Below, piece by piece: positions 22,289 to 33,660 of a stretch of 64,000 nucleotides of DNA; the stretch's first letter is position 1; each line of letters opens with the position of its first letter. Where the stretch lies: positions 496,001 to 560,000 of the forward strand of contig OY101123.1 of assembly GCA_956465555.1 (NCBI GenBank), in the 5' to 3' direction. The stretch is from Nitzschia sp. pyKryTriq1. Taxonomy: Eukaryota; Bacillariophyta; Bacillariophyceae; Bacillariales; Bacillariaceae. The position numbers were made by a program, and so were the translations under genes. The notes below the pieces were generated by a model, which was not told where the DNA came from, searched no databases, and saw only the letters and a program-made list of their open reading frames with translations.

Positions 22289-22763
22289 CTCTGACAGTTT
22301 CGGGAGCGAGCAGAAGCGGTGAGCGGAGCGTGCCGCTGTGCCATCGATCGATGATGGTGAGCAGTCGTACTAGTCATTATTGAGTCACTGCCTGCTGCCT
22401 GCTGCTGCTTTGTACCTGGTACCTGGTACCTGGTACAAGTACTGTACACGTACGAGTAATATTGCTTCTTGACTTGTGCTTCTCGTCGGAGGGATCTGCA
22501 GGGCGCGCGCGGAAAAAGATTCTCGGCCTCGAAAAAATTTTCAAGCGCCTGGCGGCCGACTAAATCGTCCAGTTTCCGCCGATTGGGCGATGAATTTGAC
22601 AACAATCCCGTCATCCATCAACATAGGCACCTTGTTGACTATTCCAGGGAGGGAGACTCTCTCTAGAGAGGAGTCTATTCCACCTGTACTAATCAATAGA
22701 TCACGTTGCGGCAGAGCGATTTACTAGAGGCATCGATATCGCAACAATAAAAAATTAGTGACC
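22289..22763 (+). promoter_or_regulatory. Upstream region of the LRR gene with GTAC repeats
   Basis: A tandem TACCTGG repeat with GGTACC palindromes, followed by AGTACTGTACACGTACGAGTA, lies at about 22412-22458. The same kind of motif cluster is found upstream of several other genes here. The remainder (to 22763) shows no gene I can support. Confidence 0.4.
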
Positions 22764-25700
22764 ATGCCTTTCAGACCTCCACCGGCTAGCATGAACGTGA
22801 GCAGCCACAGTAGTGGCGGCGGTCCGAGGCCACCAGCTAGCCTGAATATGAGCAGCCACAGTAGTGGCGGCGGTCCGAGGCCCGCGTCAGCAGCTCAACA
22901 TGGCATGAAGCCAGAACTCACCGCTGCCGACGAAGAGGTCGCAGAGCAGTATCGGAAAATGCTAAAGATGGGTATGCCGGAAGGCGCTGTAACCCACAAG
23001 ATGGCCATGTATGGCGTAGCCCAGCATATCATCGATGCCGTCATCCCACCAGAAGAACCAGAGCCCCCCGAAACCGAGACGACTACGGAGGGATCGAGCC
23101 CAGCTGGGTTGACTGACGAAGAGGAAGATATCGCTTGGAAGTATAGAAGAATGCTTACAATGGGAATGCCAGAAGGAGCTGTCGCACAAAAAATGTCTGT
23201 AGACGAAGTGCCAAAAAACATCCAGAACGCCGTCCTTGACCCTGTCTCCACAGCCGAGGACGACCCTTTCTCGACATTCGATGAGGAAGAGATTGTGTCA
23301 AAGTATAGGAAAATTCTTCAAATGGGAATGCCAGAAGGAGCTGTCGCGCAAAAAATGGCAGTGGACGAAGTACCGCAACACATTCAGGATGCTGTCCTTG
23401 CCGACGAAGAATCATCTGCCCCGGCACCCGAAATCCAGCCCACACCATTGGTAGATGAAACAGAGGAAGAACCGGGCATGATTCCAACAATTATCCCTTT
23501 AGATAACAAGAACCCCTCTCCAAACGCCGAAGAATCGAATGAGGTGGAGATCGACAATGAAGAAGAAGAGGCCGTTGGAAAGGAACGGGAACAAACAGTC
23601 GAACTAGATGCAACACCCCTCGTCGTGAACGAGATCCTAGCGCAGGAAACCACGACTTCAACTAATGAGTCACGCCCTGACAAGTATAATTTAGCTGAAT
23701 ACTTCGAGAAAAGTGGTGAGACGACATATGAGTTCTATAGCAGTGACGACAGCTTCGAAGAGGAAGAAATAGTATTCGAAGAGGAAGAAATTGTTGACGA
23801 TGAAGAACTTGTGGACGAAGAAGACCTTCAGGAGTCAACCAACGATATCCAAGGGCAAAATGTCGTCAAAGTATCCGAAGAAGTCGAACATGAGGAAGAA
23901 GTACTCCACACACTGCAAAGTGAACAGGATAAAACAAATCTGGAACGCGGAGCAGTGCACGATACAGCCGAGAACAGCACAATTGAAATTTTTGAAGACG
24001 AGGGCGAAACTGAGACAATTGACTTTACCATGGTGCAGAAAGATGATTATTCGGTTCTGTCGGATGAAGACGAAGAAATGGGTATCTGGGATGCACTGGA
24101 TCAAGACCGCGAAATGAAGCAAGCACCAGGAGCTACTCGTTCGGCGGGGTTCTATCCCGATCGCACCTTTCACAGACTTGTGTTTCTCGTATACCTCTTG
24201 ATGGTAGGTGGGGGAGTAGCGGTTAGCCTTGTCTTTTTGTTGGACGATGATGAGACCCCACAGGGGACCCCAACATCATCTATGGATGATGTCAACCTAG
24301 ACAGTTGCGACTTTTCGGATTCTGCCATGCCGAATGTGATTGACCAGTGTCGGTGCGATGGCGAAATTACAATCATTCCCATTGACGTAAGATATCGATA
24401 CCAGCTTCACCTTGAAGACTTTATTGCTCGGCTATATCAGGAGTATGACGATCCCATCAGTTCATGCACTGTTCGCAACCAAGCTCTAGTTTGGCTGTCT
24501 ACTGCGAACGACTATGAGTTCAGCGATGCCGCTAGAAGGGAGCGCTATGCACTTGCGAACCTTTTCATTGGCACAAAAGGGGAGACATGGACTCAGTCGG
24601 ACAAGTGGCTTTCAGAATCCTATGTGTGCAGTTGGTTCGGAGTCACGTGCAAAGATGGAAAAGTGAAAGAAATAACTCTGACAGCGAATAATCTCGCTGG
24701 ATCGGTAAGCGCGGAAATAAGGTCTAGTGAGACTCTTCTGGTTCGTTTCGATTCTGACCGACCGTATTGCTTGTTATAGATCTTAGAAGAGATCGTCATT
24801 CTCCAGCAGCTATCTAAGTTCTCGGTATCGGAAAATGTCATCGGGGGCGAGATCCCACGAGGGATCTTTTTTATTCCAGCTCTAACAAATCTCGACTGGA
24901 GTAAGAATCAACTACGCGGCGGTATTCCATCAACGATTCAAGAAGCGCGCAGACTTCGAGACATTAATCTCGAATCAAACAACTTGCGTGGCACGATACC
25001 CGACGAGATTGATCGAGCAACAAGCATAGTATCACTCAACCTGGCGAGTAACAGTTTCCAAGGATCAATACCTATTTCCATATTCGATCTTCCGAAACTT
25101 ACTAACCTACAATTGCAATCAAACCAGCTTGAGGGTTCATTCCCAGAACATATATCGAGAATATCGTCGCTAAAAGTTCTCAATCTGAGCTCGAACTTTT
25201 TCGTCGGTTCGCTTCCGTCGTCACTTGGCGACATTGCTACGCTGGAAAAATTGATCCTTCAAGATCTGGCCCTTGGTGGTTCTCTCCCTGACATCTTCGG
25301 AAAACTGACAAATATGCTGGAACTGATGATTTCCGAGACTGACATTGATGGAACACTTCCAAGGTCCCTTGAAAAGATGACAAATATTCAGGTGTTGGAG
25401 CTTGATTTCAACCAACTTCGAGGCAAGATTCCGTCGTCGTTAGGGGGGCTCACCACTCTCAGTAAGTTCGTCCGTCGCGGCTGTGGGGATCTCAACATCG
25501 TATTTCATTCTCTGACGACGCCCCCTTTTAGGTTTGCTTAATTTGGGCGGTAACTCTTTCTCGGGATCGATCCCTACACAGCTGGGTAGTCTTTCAAATC
25601 TTCTGACCTTGCTTATTAACGACAATGCTTTGATTGGTGATGTGCCTGACGATTTGGGCCGTTTGGAGAATCTGGGTATGTACTAGGCAATAAACGACAG

Positions 25701-25945
25701 CACTCACTCGTGTGTGTAATGAAACTCGCGACACTCACAAACATTTCATGTATTGTCCCGAATGAATCATCATCATCCTCATCATCATCACAGAGATAAT
25801 GACCTTAGACGGTAATATTATTCAAGGAGCGGTGCCAAAGCGTGTGTGCGACTTGCGACGAGAAGGAAACTTGGAAGAGCTGATCGTCGACTGCGCTGCC
25901 ATCGAATGTGAAATCCCTGAATGCTGCACAAGTTGTCGGGAGTAA
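22764..25945 (+). CDS. Transmembrane leucine-rich-repeat receptor-like protein
   Basis: Four exons: 22764-24704, 24780-25461, 25532-25675, 25794-25945. All introns are GT-AG and phase-consistent, giving 972 residues. The N-terminal ~470 residues have a duplicated SSHSSGGGPRP element. They then have three copies of a YRKMLKMGMPEGAVTHKM-like motif (residues ~63, ~126, ~180), resembling the conserved motif of WASH-complex subunit CCDC53. A long acidic stretch follows. One membrane span lies at about 471-493 (VFLVYLLMVGGGVAVSLVFLL), without a signal peptide. Outside are a DKWLSESYVCSWFGVTCKDG capping motif, about ten plant-type LRRs (NLxxNxLxGxIP) and a Cys-rich C-terminal cap ending ECCTSCRE. 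A type II topology with LRRs outside is inferred. A ligand cannot be named. Pieces of exon 1 were copied into the tandem array. Confidence 0.88.
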
Positions 25946-27288
25946 ACCAGTACAGTACCAGGAACGACATTCTACTAGTAGAGTGTAGCTATAGTAGCAG
26001 TAGATAGATCTAATAGAAGTTTATGACAGACAATTCACATTCGACTGAGTTGTAATCAGAAGGAGGAAGATTCGTTCCCAAATGGAGACGTGTCGACTCT
26101 GGTCCGTAAATGGGCGTAGCGTGCTCTACTTTAAAACTATACTTTACAAACTGAAATGAACACTGCTTTTACGTTGCTGCTCTTCGTCTATTCTTGTTAT
26201 CGTTGTAGGAGATTGTTTACTTCTTTGGTTTATTCGAGTCAGTCGACATTTCATTGAGTCCGGGCGCTCAGGCTCAACGTGAAGTCGACACATCCGACTC
26301 GTCTGTTGATTGGGGGGAAAGGAAAAAAGGGGAGAGGGGGAAAGAAAAAAACTCGCAGGTCCCCATCGCGCAAAACAATGCTCTCTTCCCCGTTCGAGGT
26401 TTCCGTGGCATTCGCGCCAAAGAATGACACTTCAATGCCAAATGGCTACAACAATCTTTGCTGTGAGAATGTAAAAGACCGTAAGAAGCATTGGTTGCTG
26501 AAGTCTTTTCCTGGGGCGTAGGATGCACCATTCAAGGACTACTTTCACGCAACGAAGAGACACCTCCGGTCGGAGTGTCGCAGGCACGAGCTCCGCACTG
26601 GGCTCCAACGCGCTCCTGATTGTGATGCACCGCCGGGCTATTATATGGCCCAGTACAACTAGGCAGTGGCTAGCGGCTCAGGGATTCGGGCTAGTGATTG
26701 ACAATTTCTGGTTTAGATGCTCCAAAGTTGTTGTGCTTCTATGAGTTCCTATTCCCGTCTTCAATTGGCAGAGCCATACATTATGCATTCATAAGAATAG
26801 CAATCACAATCAAAATTTGACATCTTCGCGCAACAATACATTGTGCACCTATAAAACACACAGTCTAATATTATATGAGTTTATACGTTCTTTCACGGGG
26901 GGTATTTTGTGCAAAAGACAAATTGCATCTCTGTGGACACAAGATACAAGATGCTCATGTCTGTGGTCTGTCTGTCTGTCCCCCACTGCGGCTTGAGGGT
27001 TGGTCCAAGAATGCCGGAGGCATCCACTACACTACCGGTACCTGGTACCCATCCCAACCGTCATGCATGCTCCAGCGCACCTTCGGTGCCACTTGTTTGA
27101 ACAGTACTGGGACTTTTCTCTTCGAGAAAATTCCACTGGAGAAAAGAATAATAAGGAAGCCCGATGTCAATCAACATAATATATAATATCATCATCTCTC
27201 GCTGCTCGTCGCATGCTATTTTTCGTATTATCTAATCGTGGCCAGCAGCAGAATACTGTAAGACAACAACCAGCAAAGAGGATCGACA
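25946..27288. other. Intergenic region
   Basis: No gene I can support. Short ORFs at 26279-26521 and 26875-27186 lack recognisable content. A purine-rich GGGGGGAAAGG stretch lies near 26310-26350. GGTACCTGGTACC sequences at about 27038-27050 lie some 240 bp upstream of the next start codon and may be part of its promoter. Confidence 0.45.
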
Positions 27289-29006
27289 ATGTTATCGTCA
27301 ACCAGAAGTGGTCACTCGTCTGTGGCTGATAACCCAGTCATTCAAAGGCGGCTACTTCGCCGAAAGCAGTCGCTGGGAGGCGCCGATGCGTTGGAAGATG
27401 ATGGTGGCGACACCCCGTCGTCGTCGTTGCCTTCGGGCAAAGCCAATGAGTTCAACGTTGCCGACATTGTGGATCATTTGCAGGTATCGACTATATCCTG
27501 CGAAAGTGCGTCTCGTCTGAATCATAGCAACAACACTAACAACAACAACAACAACAACAAACCCTTGTTATTCAGTCGACCACTATCATCGGGAAATTTG
27601 TTATCGGGTGGTCGCCGTCAGCCCGATGACCCTTTCGCGGTGACCAGCACATCCAACAACCTCAATGCCAGAATATCCATGAACAGTAGCAGAGCACCAT
27701 TGGGTATGAGAAAAATTGCTTCGGCAGGAACTCTGGACAAAATTCGTTCGTCGCCTCCCTCCCGTGGTGGCGGATCAAACAAGCCACTGATGAAGTTGGT
27801 ACCAAAGGTGACAACAACAACAACAACAGCAGCAGCAGCAGCAGTGGCCAAAGAATTTTCTTCTCTGGGGATGAAAAGGGTTGGGTCATCGGGAGGTATC
27901 AAGGACCAAAACAGGGCTAGCAGGCCCCTAGTACGTCGAGGATCGCTAGGTTTGCTTGAGTTGGAGGCCTCGGAGAAGAAACGAGATCAGACACCTAAGA
28001 AAAAAGGCGGAGGCATTCGGGCACTCGACGTGCTCTCGAAACAGAAACTGGCTCCACAACTTCAAGAAGAAATGTTCGCAACATGGCTGCACGAACAAAA
28101 GAAAAGGGTGCTCAAACTCAACGGATGGAGCGGATCCTTCGAGACATTGACGGACCAAACAGCGGTCATGAGAAGGACGACCAGACTGGCAATGAGCCTC
28201 GTACCACTAGCAGTAGCCAGCGAGAGTCAAGCACTAAATCTCGAAGAAGGGCCCATGAACACGGAAGTAAGATCAGGTCGCCAATGCGTGATTCAAAAGT
28301 ATCACAAAGTCATGAGCGTTTGAAAAGTGAAGTATCGAGTGGCGATCCCGAAGCCGAGTCGAGTGCAAAAAGCAGCCATGGGGGAGGATCTCACTCAAGA
28401 TCTAGAGAAGGGAACCAAAAGCGTGCGGACGATCTATTATCCTCGAGCAACCATAGTGACGCTCGTCGACAGGCAAATGCGAAAACGAGATTAGACCGGC
28501 TTTCTCGGAGTGACCACGGCATCGGAAATCCAGTATCATCGACGACGACGATGACTCGACGAAGTAGGATTCGGGACCCTTTGTCTCGTAGTGACCATGG
28601 CCTCGGGAATCCTGAGGAGGGAACCAATGCTACGCCATCAAACACTAGACGAAGCAGGATTCGTGATCCACTGTCGCGTAGCGACCATGGCCTCGGGAAT
28701 CCTGAGGAGGGAACCCATGCTACGCCATCAACCACTAGACGAAGCAGAACTCATGATCCACTGTCTCGTAGTGACCACGGCCTCGGGAATTCTAGGGAGG
28801 GAACACACACTACGCTATCAACGACGGCCGGTGTTAGACGAAGCAGGATTCGTGATCCTCTGTCTCGTAGTGACCATGGTCTCGGAAGTCCAGAAGAGAA
28901 GGGTAGCCACCATGCACAAGGTTATCGACGAAAAAGCCAGAAGAAAGTGGGCCCGGGCAACGATTCACTTGGACATCTTATACAAGGATTGAAAGGAGTA
29001 GATTGA
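27289..29006 (+). CDS. Repeat-rich hydrophilic orphan protein, reading frame shifts once
   Basis: The first frame (from ATG 27289) encodes a Ser/Asn-rich protein with poly-Asn (near 27535), RRGSLG and a helical stretch LAPQLQEEMFATWLHEQ. Beyond about 28100 coding character moves to the next frame, open from 27999 to 29006. That frame carries about five copies of a ~30-residue repeat with core PLSRSDHGLGNP. No GT-AG pair giving the required phase change was found. One missing A in the A-rich stretch at 28094-28100 would join the frames into about 572 residues. It could be a frameshift mutation, a sequencing error or an unusual intron. No family recognised; Arg/Ser-rich repeats suggest a disordered protein. 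Confidence 0.6.
28480..28900 (+). repeat. In-gene tandem repeat of ~90-bp units
   Basis: Five imperfect copies encode RRSRIRDPLSRSDHGLG followed by a variable N/S-P-E-E-G-T linker. The first copy (RLSRSDHGIGNP) and last copy (SRSDHGLGSPEEK) are the most diverged. Unit length is kept as a multiple of three, in agreement with selection on the second reading frame. Confidence 0.8.
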
Positions 29007-29104
29007 GGCAGTCTGCTCTCACCAGCCCGCACTAATTAGCGGTATAGGCGTCTAAAGAAGAAAATACCCAAGTCGTCGACGAACTGTAAATCTATAAATT
29101 AAAG

Positions 29105-30367
29105 CTATACATTAAAGCGTGAAGGTGAACAGAACTCCGCGTTCCAGTCCTTTAGTTCCTTCCCTAGAGCGAAATCTGCCAACATCTGGCCGAGCGCTGG
29201 AACCATCTTGAACCCATGACCAGATAGTCCTGCGACAACATAAGTATTACTATAACCTTTTGGTGCTCCAATTATAAAATGATCGTCCTTCGTCATGCTG
29301 TACATGCACGGCTTTGTTTCTGTCAAAGGAAGACTCCCGATCTCGGCGTTGAACGTCTTTTTAATCGCGTTCTTCATTTCGTCGACTTCTTCTGGGGTGA
29401 TAGTAGCGTCGTTGCTGTCCGGGTCGATCGGACAGTCTCTACCGTGAATTCCAAGTTTGATACAACTACTATATTTGTCATTATGTGATGCGCCCAAGTC
29501 AGCTGGTAACGTGTAGACAGGACGTCGTAAGCCAGGAATCACGGCAGCTTGAGCAGGCATGTTTGTTGCCCCGTCGTACAGCAGAGGATTGGCCGTGGAG
29601 GAGATGTCGACCCAGGTCTGAAGCTGTCGAATTGGCTTTACATGTGGTTCATAGGAAGGAACAAGTTTGGAGGTCCAAGCGCCAGCCGCTACAAGTACCG
29701 TCTTGGTGTAGATCGTTTCCGGTGTGCACTCGGGGCCTTTTAGAACGACCAGTTTCACAACACGACTCGACGTTGACGTTCCCAGTGTATCGACAATTGT
29801 TTCTTCCATCGAAAGTACTTTAGTACCCTCCCAAATAGTGGCGCCATTTTGTTCTGATTCTTCTAAAGCCGCCAAAATTGCATTTTCAGGTTTGACCACT
29901 CCTGCACCGGGCTCGTATAGACCAATCATGTCCTTGCTCTGCGGAAGGAATTGCGGAAAACGCTCGGCGAGAGCCTCTCCCTCTAAAGATTCGACCGGAA
30001 TGCTGTGTTCTTTAGAGCTTGCTGTAGCAGCATCTATTAGTTTCGTATCGTCCTTTGGCACCATGAGGAGGACGCCCGATTCCATCAAAATAGGAATGTT
30101 GTGGTCGTCCTGCAACTTCAAGAACTCTTTGACGGAAAACTTTATCCAAGGCACATAGTTCGGGTGCTCAAAATACGCAAGCCGATAGACACGACTTTTC
30201 CCATGAGAAGACCCCTTATCGTGACCCCGAGTGAATTGTTCGATGCCCAAGACAGACTTTCGACCATCAGCGCCCGCGTCGTCTTCTCTGCCAGTAACCT
30301 CACGAGCGACAGCGCGAAGGGCAAAGGCTCCCACGCCTCCCAAACCTAGAACGACAGTATCCCACAT
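29105..30367 (-). CDS. FAD-dependent amine oxidase of the sarcosine oxidase / N-methyltryptophan oxidase family
   Basis: Single-exon 420-residue protein. The N-terminus has a dinucleotide-binding motif VVLGLGGVGAFAL. It is followed by HDKGSSHGKSRVYRLAY, the FAD-contact motif of monomeric sarcosine oxidases. LVAAGAWTSKLVP is the second FAD strand. KPCMYSMTKDDHFIIG contains the Cys that carries covalent FAD in this family. The C-terminal VVAGLSGHGFKMVPALG and SRF are also typical. Such enzymes oxidise N-methyl amino acids (sarcosine, N-methyltryptophan, pipecolate) to the amine, formaldehyde or imine and H2O2; the exact substrate is not readable from sequence. No targeting peptide is obvious. 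It is divergent from the 7TM receptor gene, sharing a ~560-bp GTAC-rich spacer. Confidence 0.9.
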   Translation of the reverse strand: MWDTVVLGLGGVGAFALRAVAREVTGREDDAGADGRKSVLGIEQFTRGHDKGSSHGKSRVYRLAYFEHPNYVPWIKFSVKEFLKLQDDHNIPILMESGVLLMVPKDDTKLIDAATASSKEHSIPVESLEGEALAERFPQFLPQSKDMIGLYEPGAGVVKPENAILAALEESEQNGATIWEGTKVLSMEETIVDTLGTSTSSRVVKLVVLKGPECTPETIYTKTVLVAAGAWTSKLVPSYEPHVKPIRQLQTWVDISSTANPLLYDGATNMPAQAAVIPGLRRPVYTLPADLGASHNDKYSSCIKLGIHGRDCPIDPDSNDATITPEEVDEMKNAIKKTFNAEIGSLPLTETKPCMYSMTKDDHFIIGAPKGYSNTYVVAGLSGHGFKMVPALGQMLADFALGKELKDWNAEFCSPSRFNV

Positions 30368-30931
30368 TATGCTGCTGATTGACTTGGGATGGATATCGAA
30401 AGGCTTTCTGGAGTTGTTTCAAACAGTACGTCGCTGTTGGTTGTTTTATTATGGTGTTGGAGTGAAGGGTTTGGATCTTTGATGTGCGTTTGCTGATGCC
30501 CTGTGCTGATAACATATTATGGTTCCTCATTCGTCCGTCGCCGGGTGGTGGTATCTTTGACCATTCCGACTGCATGATGATGGGCTACGGCTGCACACAG
30601 TACCAGTACTGGTACTGGTACCAGGTACCAGGTGTGTAATGGCGAGAAAACAGCTCTGCCTCTGCTGTTTTCTCTATTACGTACTGTACCGGTACGGATG
30701 CGGTATTCGTGCCGGTTCACGGTCGGTACCGGTACAAGTACTGTATTGCAGAGCCGGCTTGTTCGGCCTTCATCAACGCGCAAAGAAGCACGAAGCAATA
30801 GCAAGAGAACCACCGACACCCGACACCGCGGCCTTGCTCATGCTTCTTTGGCGCACTGCCTGTAATCTACTCGTAGGTTGTTTCATTTCCATTTTCGCAG
30901 AAGAAGCAGGGAGTAGTTTGAAGTCGCAATA
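30368..30931. promoter_or_regulatory. Divergent promoter region with dense GTAC palindromes
   Basis: Between the starts of the oxidase (-) and the 7TM gene (+). I count eleven GTAC sites between about 30599 and 30747, many in larger palindromes (AGTACTGGTACTGGTACC, CCGGTAC, GGTACCGGTAC). A shared bidirectional control region is inferred from the gene layout. Confidence 0.5.
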
Positions 30932-32709
30932 ATGGCGACATTGAACTATGCCAAGCAAGCGACTCTTGCAGTAACACCGAAGGTTACGGGCTTTCTGTCG
31001 ATGATGGGGAGCTCATGGATCATGGTCGAAGTGTTGACACGGAAAAGCAAACGAAACAATGTTTACAACCGAATCCTTTGCGCAATGAGTTTCTTCGATA
31101 TTCTCACAAGCTCATGGATGTTCGCATCGACGTGGCCCATGCCGGAAGGAACACAAGGTGTGGCGTTTGCATCTGGCAATGAGACGATTTGTGTGGTCCA
31201 GGGCTTCTTTCTACAAGCTGGTATAACCGGTCCTTTGTGTAAGTACAAACAAACAACGCGTCGTTTTTCTTTTTCACGAACACGCATCAGCGCGCTCACA
31301 TATCATAGCTGTACCCTACAGACAACTTTTGTCTGGCTCTCTATTATATGCTTGTCGTCAGATACAATGTATCCGAAGAAAAACTCAGAAGTAGGTTCGA
31401 ACCGGCGGTGCATTACTTCTGCTTTGCGTTTGGCTATTTGCCGGCGATTTCTGGCATATTTCTTGATTTATATAATGCAGCCGGCCTTTGGTGTTGGATC
31501 GCGCCGCTTCCGCAGGATTGTTTAGATACTGCAACGTATGGCGAGACCACGTGCACACGTGGAGACAATGCTTGGATATATCGATGGGCGTTCTATTTCG
31601 GGCCACTCTGGTTCGTCATCGTTTTGGTAACCCTGATCATGATATATGTTTATCGCTTTGTGCGACAGAAAGAGAAACGAGCCAGAGAGGAATTGGAAGA
31701 AGAAGAAGAGAAACGGAGAGGTGTCGGCGGTCGCAAGCAGAGAACATCTATGATCAAAGCCCCAACAAAGCCGGCGGCAGGTCGTCGTGGGAGGCCGACG
31801 TTGTTGAAAGATTTGTCTCAGCAAATCGAGAGGGATGTATCCAATGGAACCCTCCTTCGAGTATCGGTACAGATGGCGAATAAGATGAAGTCGTCTACCA
31901 GTCTGTCCAGAATCGACGCTGCCGAAGCGGAATATGTGATGGAAACTATTGAACAATATACGTCGGCTGCTCACCAAAGCATGGATGTGAATCGTTTTGG
32001 TTGCGAGGCCGTTTTTCGCCAATCCGTCCTTTACACTTTGGCATTCTATGCATGTTTCCTTTTCGCTACCATCAACCGGTTAGTGTATCAGGTCACGGGG
32101 AAGACGTACTTTCCGCTTCAATTCTTGCACGTGCTCCTCATTCCGCTACAAGGGTTCTTCAACGTCCTCATTTACCGGTACGGCTTCTTTCTTCGGCTGA
32201 AACAGCGACATCCAAACCTGAACCGCTGGGAGCTACTAGGATACACTTGGCGTTGGAGTTTCATGGGCCCTCCTCCTGGGTTAAAGACTGAGAGGCCGAC
32301 GATGAATGACAGTCTCAAAAGCGCACTGGAATTCGTCGAATCGACTCATAACGTGAGCCCTAGTCGAAAAGAGGCCGAGAATGGTGGGACGCAAACGTCG
32401 TCCAACGAGCAACCTCTCATGAAAGAAGATGATTCAGGTGACGAACAAGTTTCTGTTGATTTGGACGAAAACGAAAATGGGACAGCACTAGTCAATGTAC
32501 CAGTATTGGAGGATGCATTTGATACGCCTGCTGCTCCTGTGCAATCCTTTGTTGCGGATATGATGTACTCCTATTCCGAATTCCCAAATTTGGCCTCGGA
32601 ACAGGGCATGGTTGTTGTATCGGCGTCCTTCCCCACCATGGTCTGCCAATTTTCGGTTTCCAATTTCGTTGATACTCCACAAGCATATCCCACTTTCTCC
32701 AACTTTTAA
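30932..32709 (+). CDS. Seven-transmembrane receptor of the cAMP-receptor-like GPCR class
   Basis: Two exons: 30932-31238 and 31322-32709, with an 83-bp GT-AG intron, giving 564 residues. Seven hydrophobic spans are visible: the first near VTGFLSMMGSSWIMVEVL, the second NRILCAMSFFDILTSSWMF, the third with LYYMLVVRYN after it. The fourth ends LWCWIAPLPQDC (extracellular loop 2 Cys, pairing with the Cys of ETICVV). The fifth is FGPLWFVIVLVTLIMIYVY; the last two lie in SVLYTLAFYACFLFATINR and LIPLQGFFNVLIYRYGF. This arrangement matches the Dictyostelium cAMP-receptor-like family. The third intracellular loop is long (~110 residues) and highly charged, and the tail is ~150 residues, acidic and Ser-rich. 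Ligand unknown. Confidence 0.82.
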
Positions 32710-32905
32710 AGGGCGAGCCACGACTTCAAGTAAACAATTTCTCGCCTTCCTCGATTTTCCTGGACTCCAATGGGGGAGGACAACCGTCGATGATGATGAT
32801 TCCATACAGTAGATTTTTCCCATGAAAACTGTAAAATATGTACAATATTTCGCTAGATTTTACCATCACGACGACAAGACTGCGCACTCAAAATCCCATG
32901 CTGCC

Positions 32906-33660
32906 TTAATGATTGGCAGGCTGGATAGGTTCTTTGCAAATCTCCACTGGACCGAGAACCGCCAGAAATTCGGACCTGCTCGCACAAGTCTTGAACCATC
33001 GGACGACATTCCCGTATGGTTCCAGAAACTGTTCGTCACACACCAACCTGAACGGGTACACTAAAGTCGATACCAAAACAATATCTGCTAAAGTCATCTC
33101 ATCATTCACCAAGTAATTCTTTTCTGTCAAATGATCCTGCAACACCTGCAATGCTGCCTTCAAATCCGCCCTTGCCTTGGTCGTTCTGGTGTGCACAAAA
33201 AAGTTGATTGTAAGTACTACTCCAGGTAGACTTGAGGACGGAATCGCATCTCAGTACATCCGTCGATCATCAACCATTCAACTTACGCTTCGGCGTCCAC
33301 TGCTATGTAGCCAGCAACGGGGTAGAATAGGACACACGCCGGCAGTTCCAGTTCCGCGCTCGACCAATCGATCCAATTGTCCACTGCCGCCCGTTCCTGA
33401 AATGAGCTTCCGAGAAGACCAGTATCCCTTCGAATCCCTGCGAGATACCTCGCAATCGCCGCACTGGCAAAGATCACACCACCCTTTGGTGTTATTTCCA
33501 GTAGAGGCGCCTTGCCCGTCGGTGACTTGGATTTGGCGGCAGCCTCGACGCCTTCTGTTTCGACTGTGACTTCAATGTGGTTGCATTCCGCCGCAATCAG
33601 AGGCGCAAATGCCCGAAACGATCCCGCTGGTGTATAGAGAGTGTAGCTTGGTGGTGGCAT
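32906..33660 (-). CDS. eEF1B-gamma-like / glutathione S-transferase-fold protein
   Basis: Two exons on the minus strand: 33660-33287 and 33185-32906, separated by a 101-bp GT-AG intron, 217 residues. The N-terminal half is a thioredoxin-like GST domain (SYTLYTPAGSFRAF, KAPLLEITPKGGVIFASAAI). The C-terminal helical half has NYLVNDEMTLADIVLVSTL and RWFKTCASRSEFLAVLGPV. This pattern is closest to the GST module of elongation factor 1B gamma (EF-1 complex scaffold). The protein stops right after this module and lacks the conserved C-terminal EF1G domain, so it may be a stand-alone paralogue or a theta/gamma-like GST. No targeting signal seen. Confidence 0.78.

Noticed and set aside
26279-27186. 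Short plus-strand ORFs between the LRR gene and the repeat protein gene
   Set aside because: No protein-like content, no splice continuity, biased composition; treated as intergenic.
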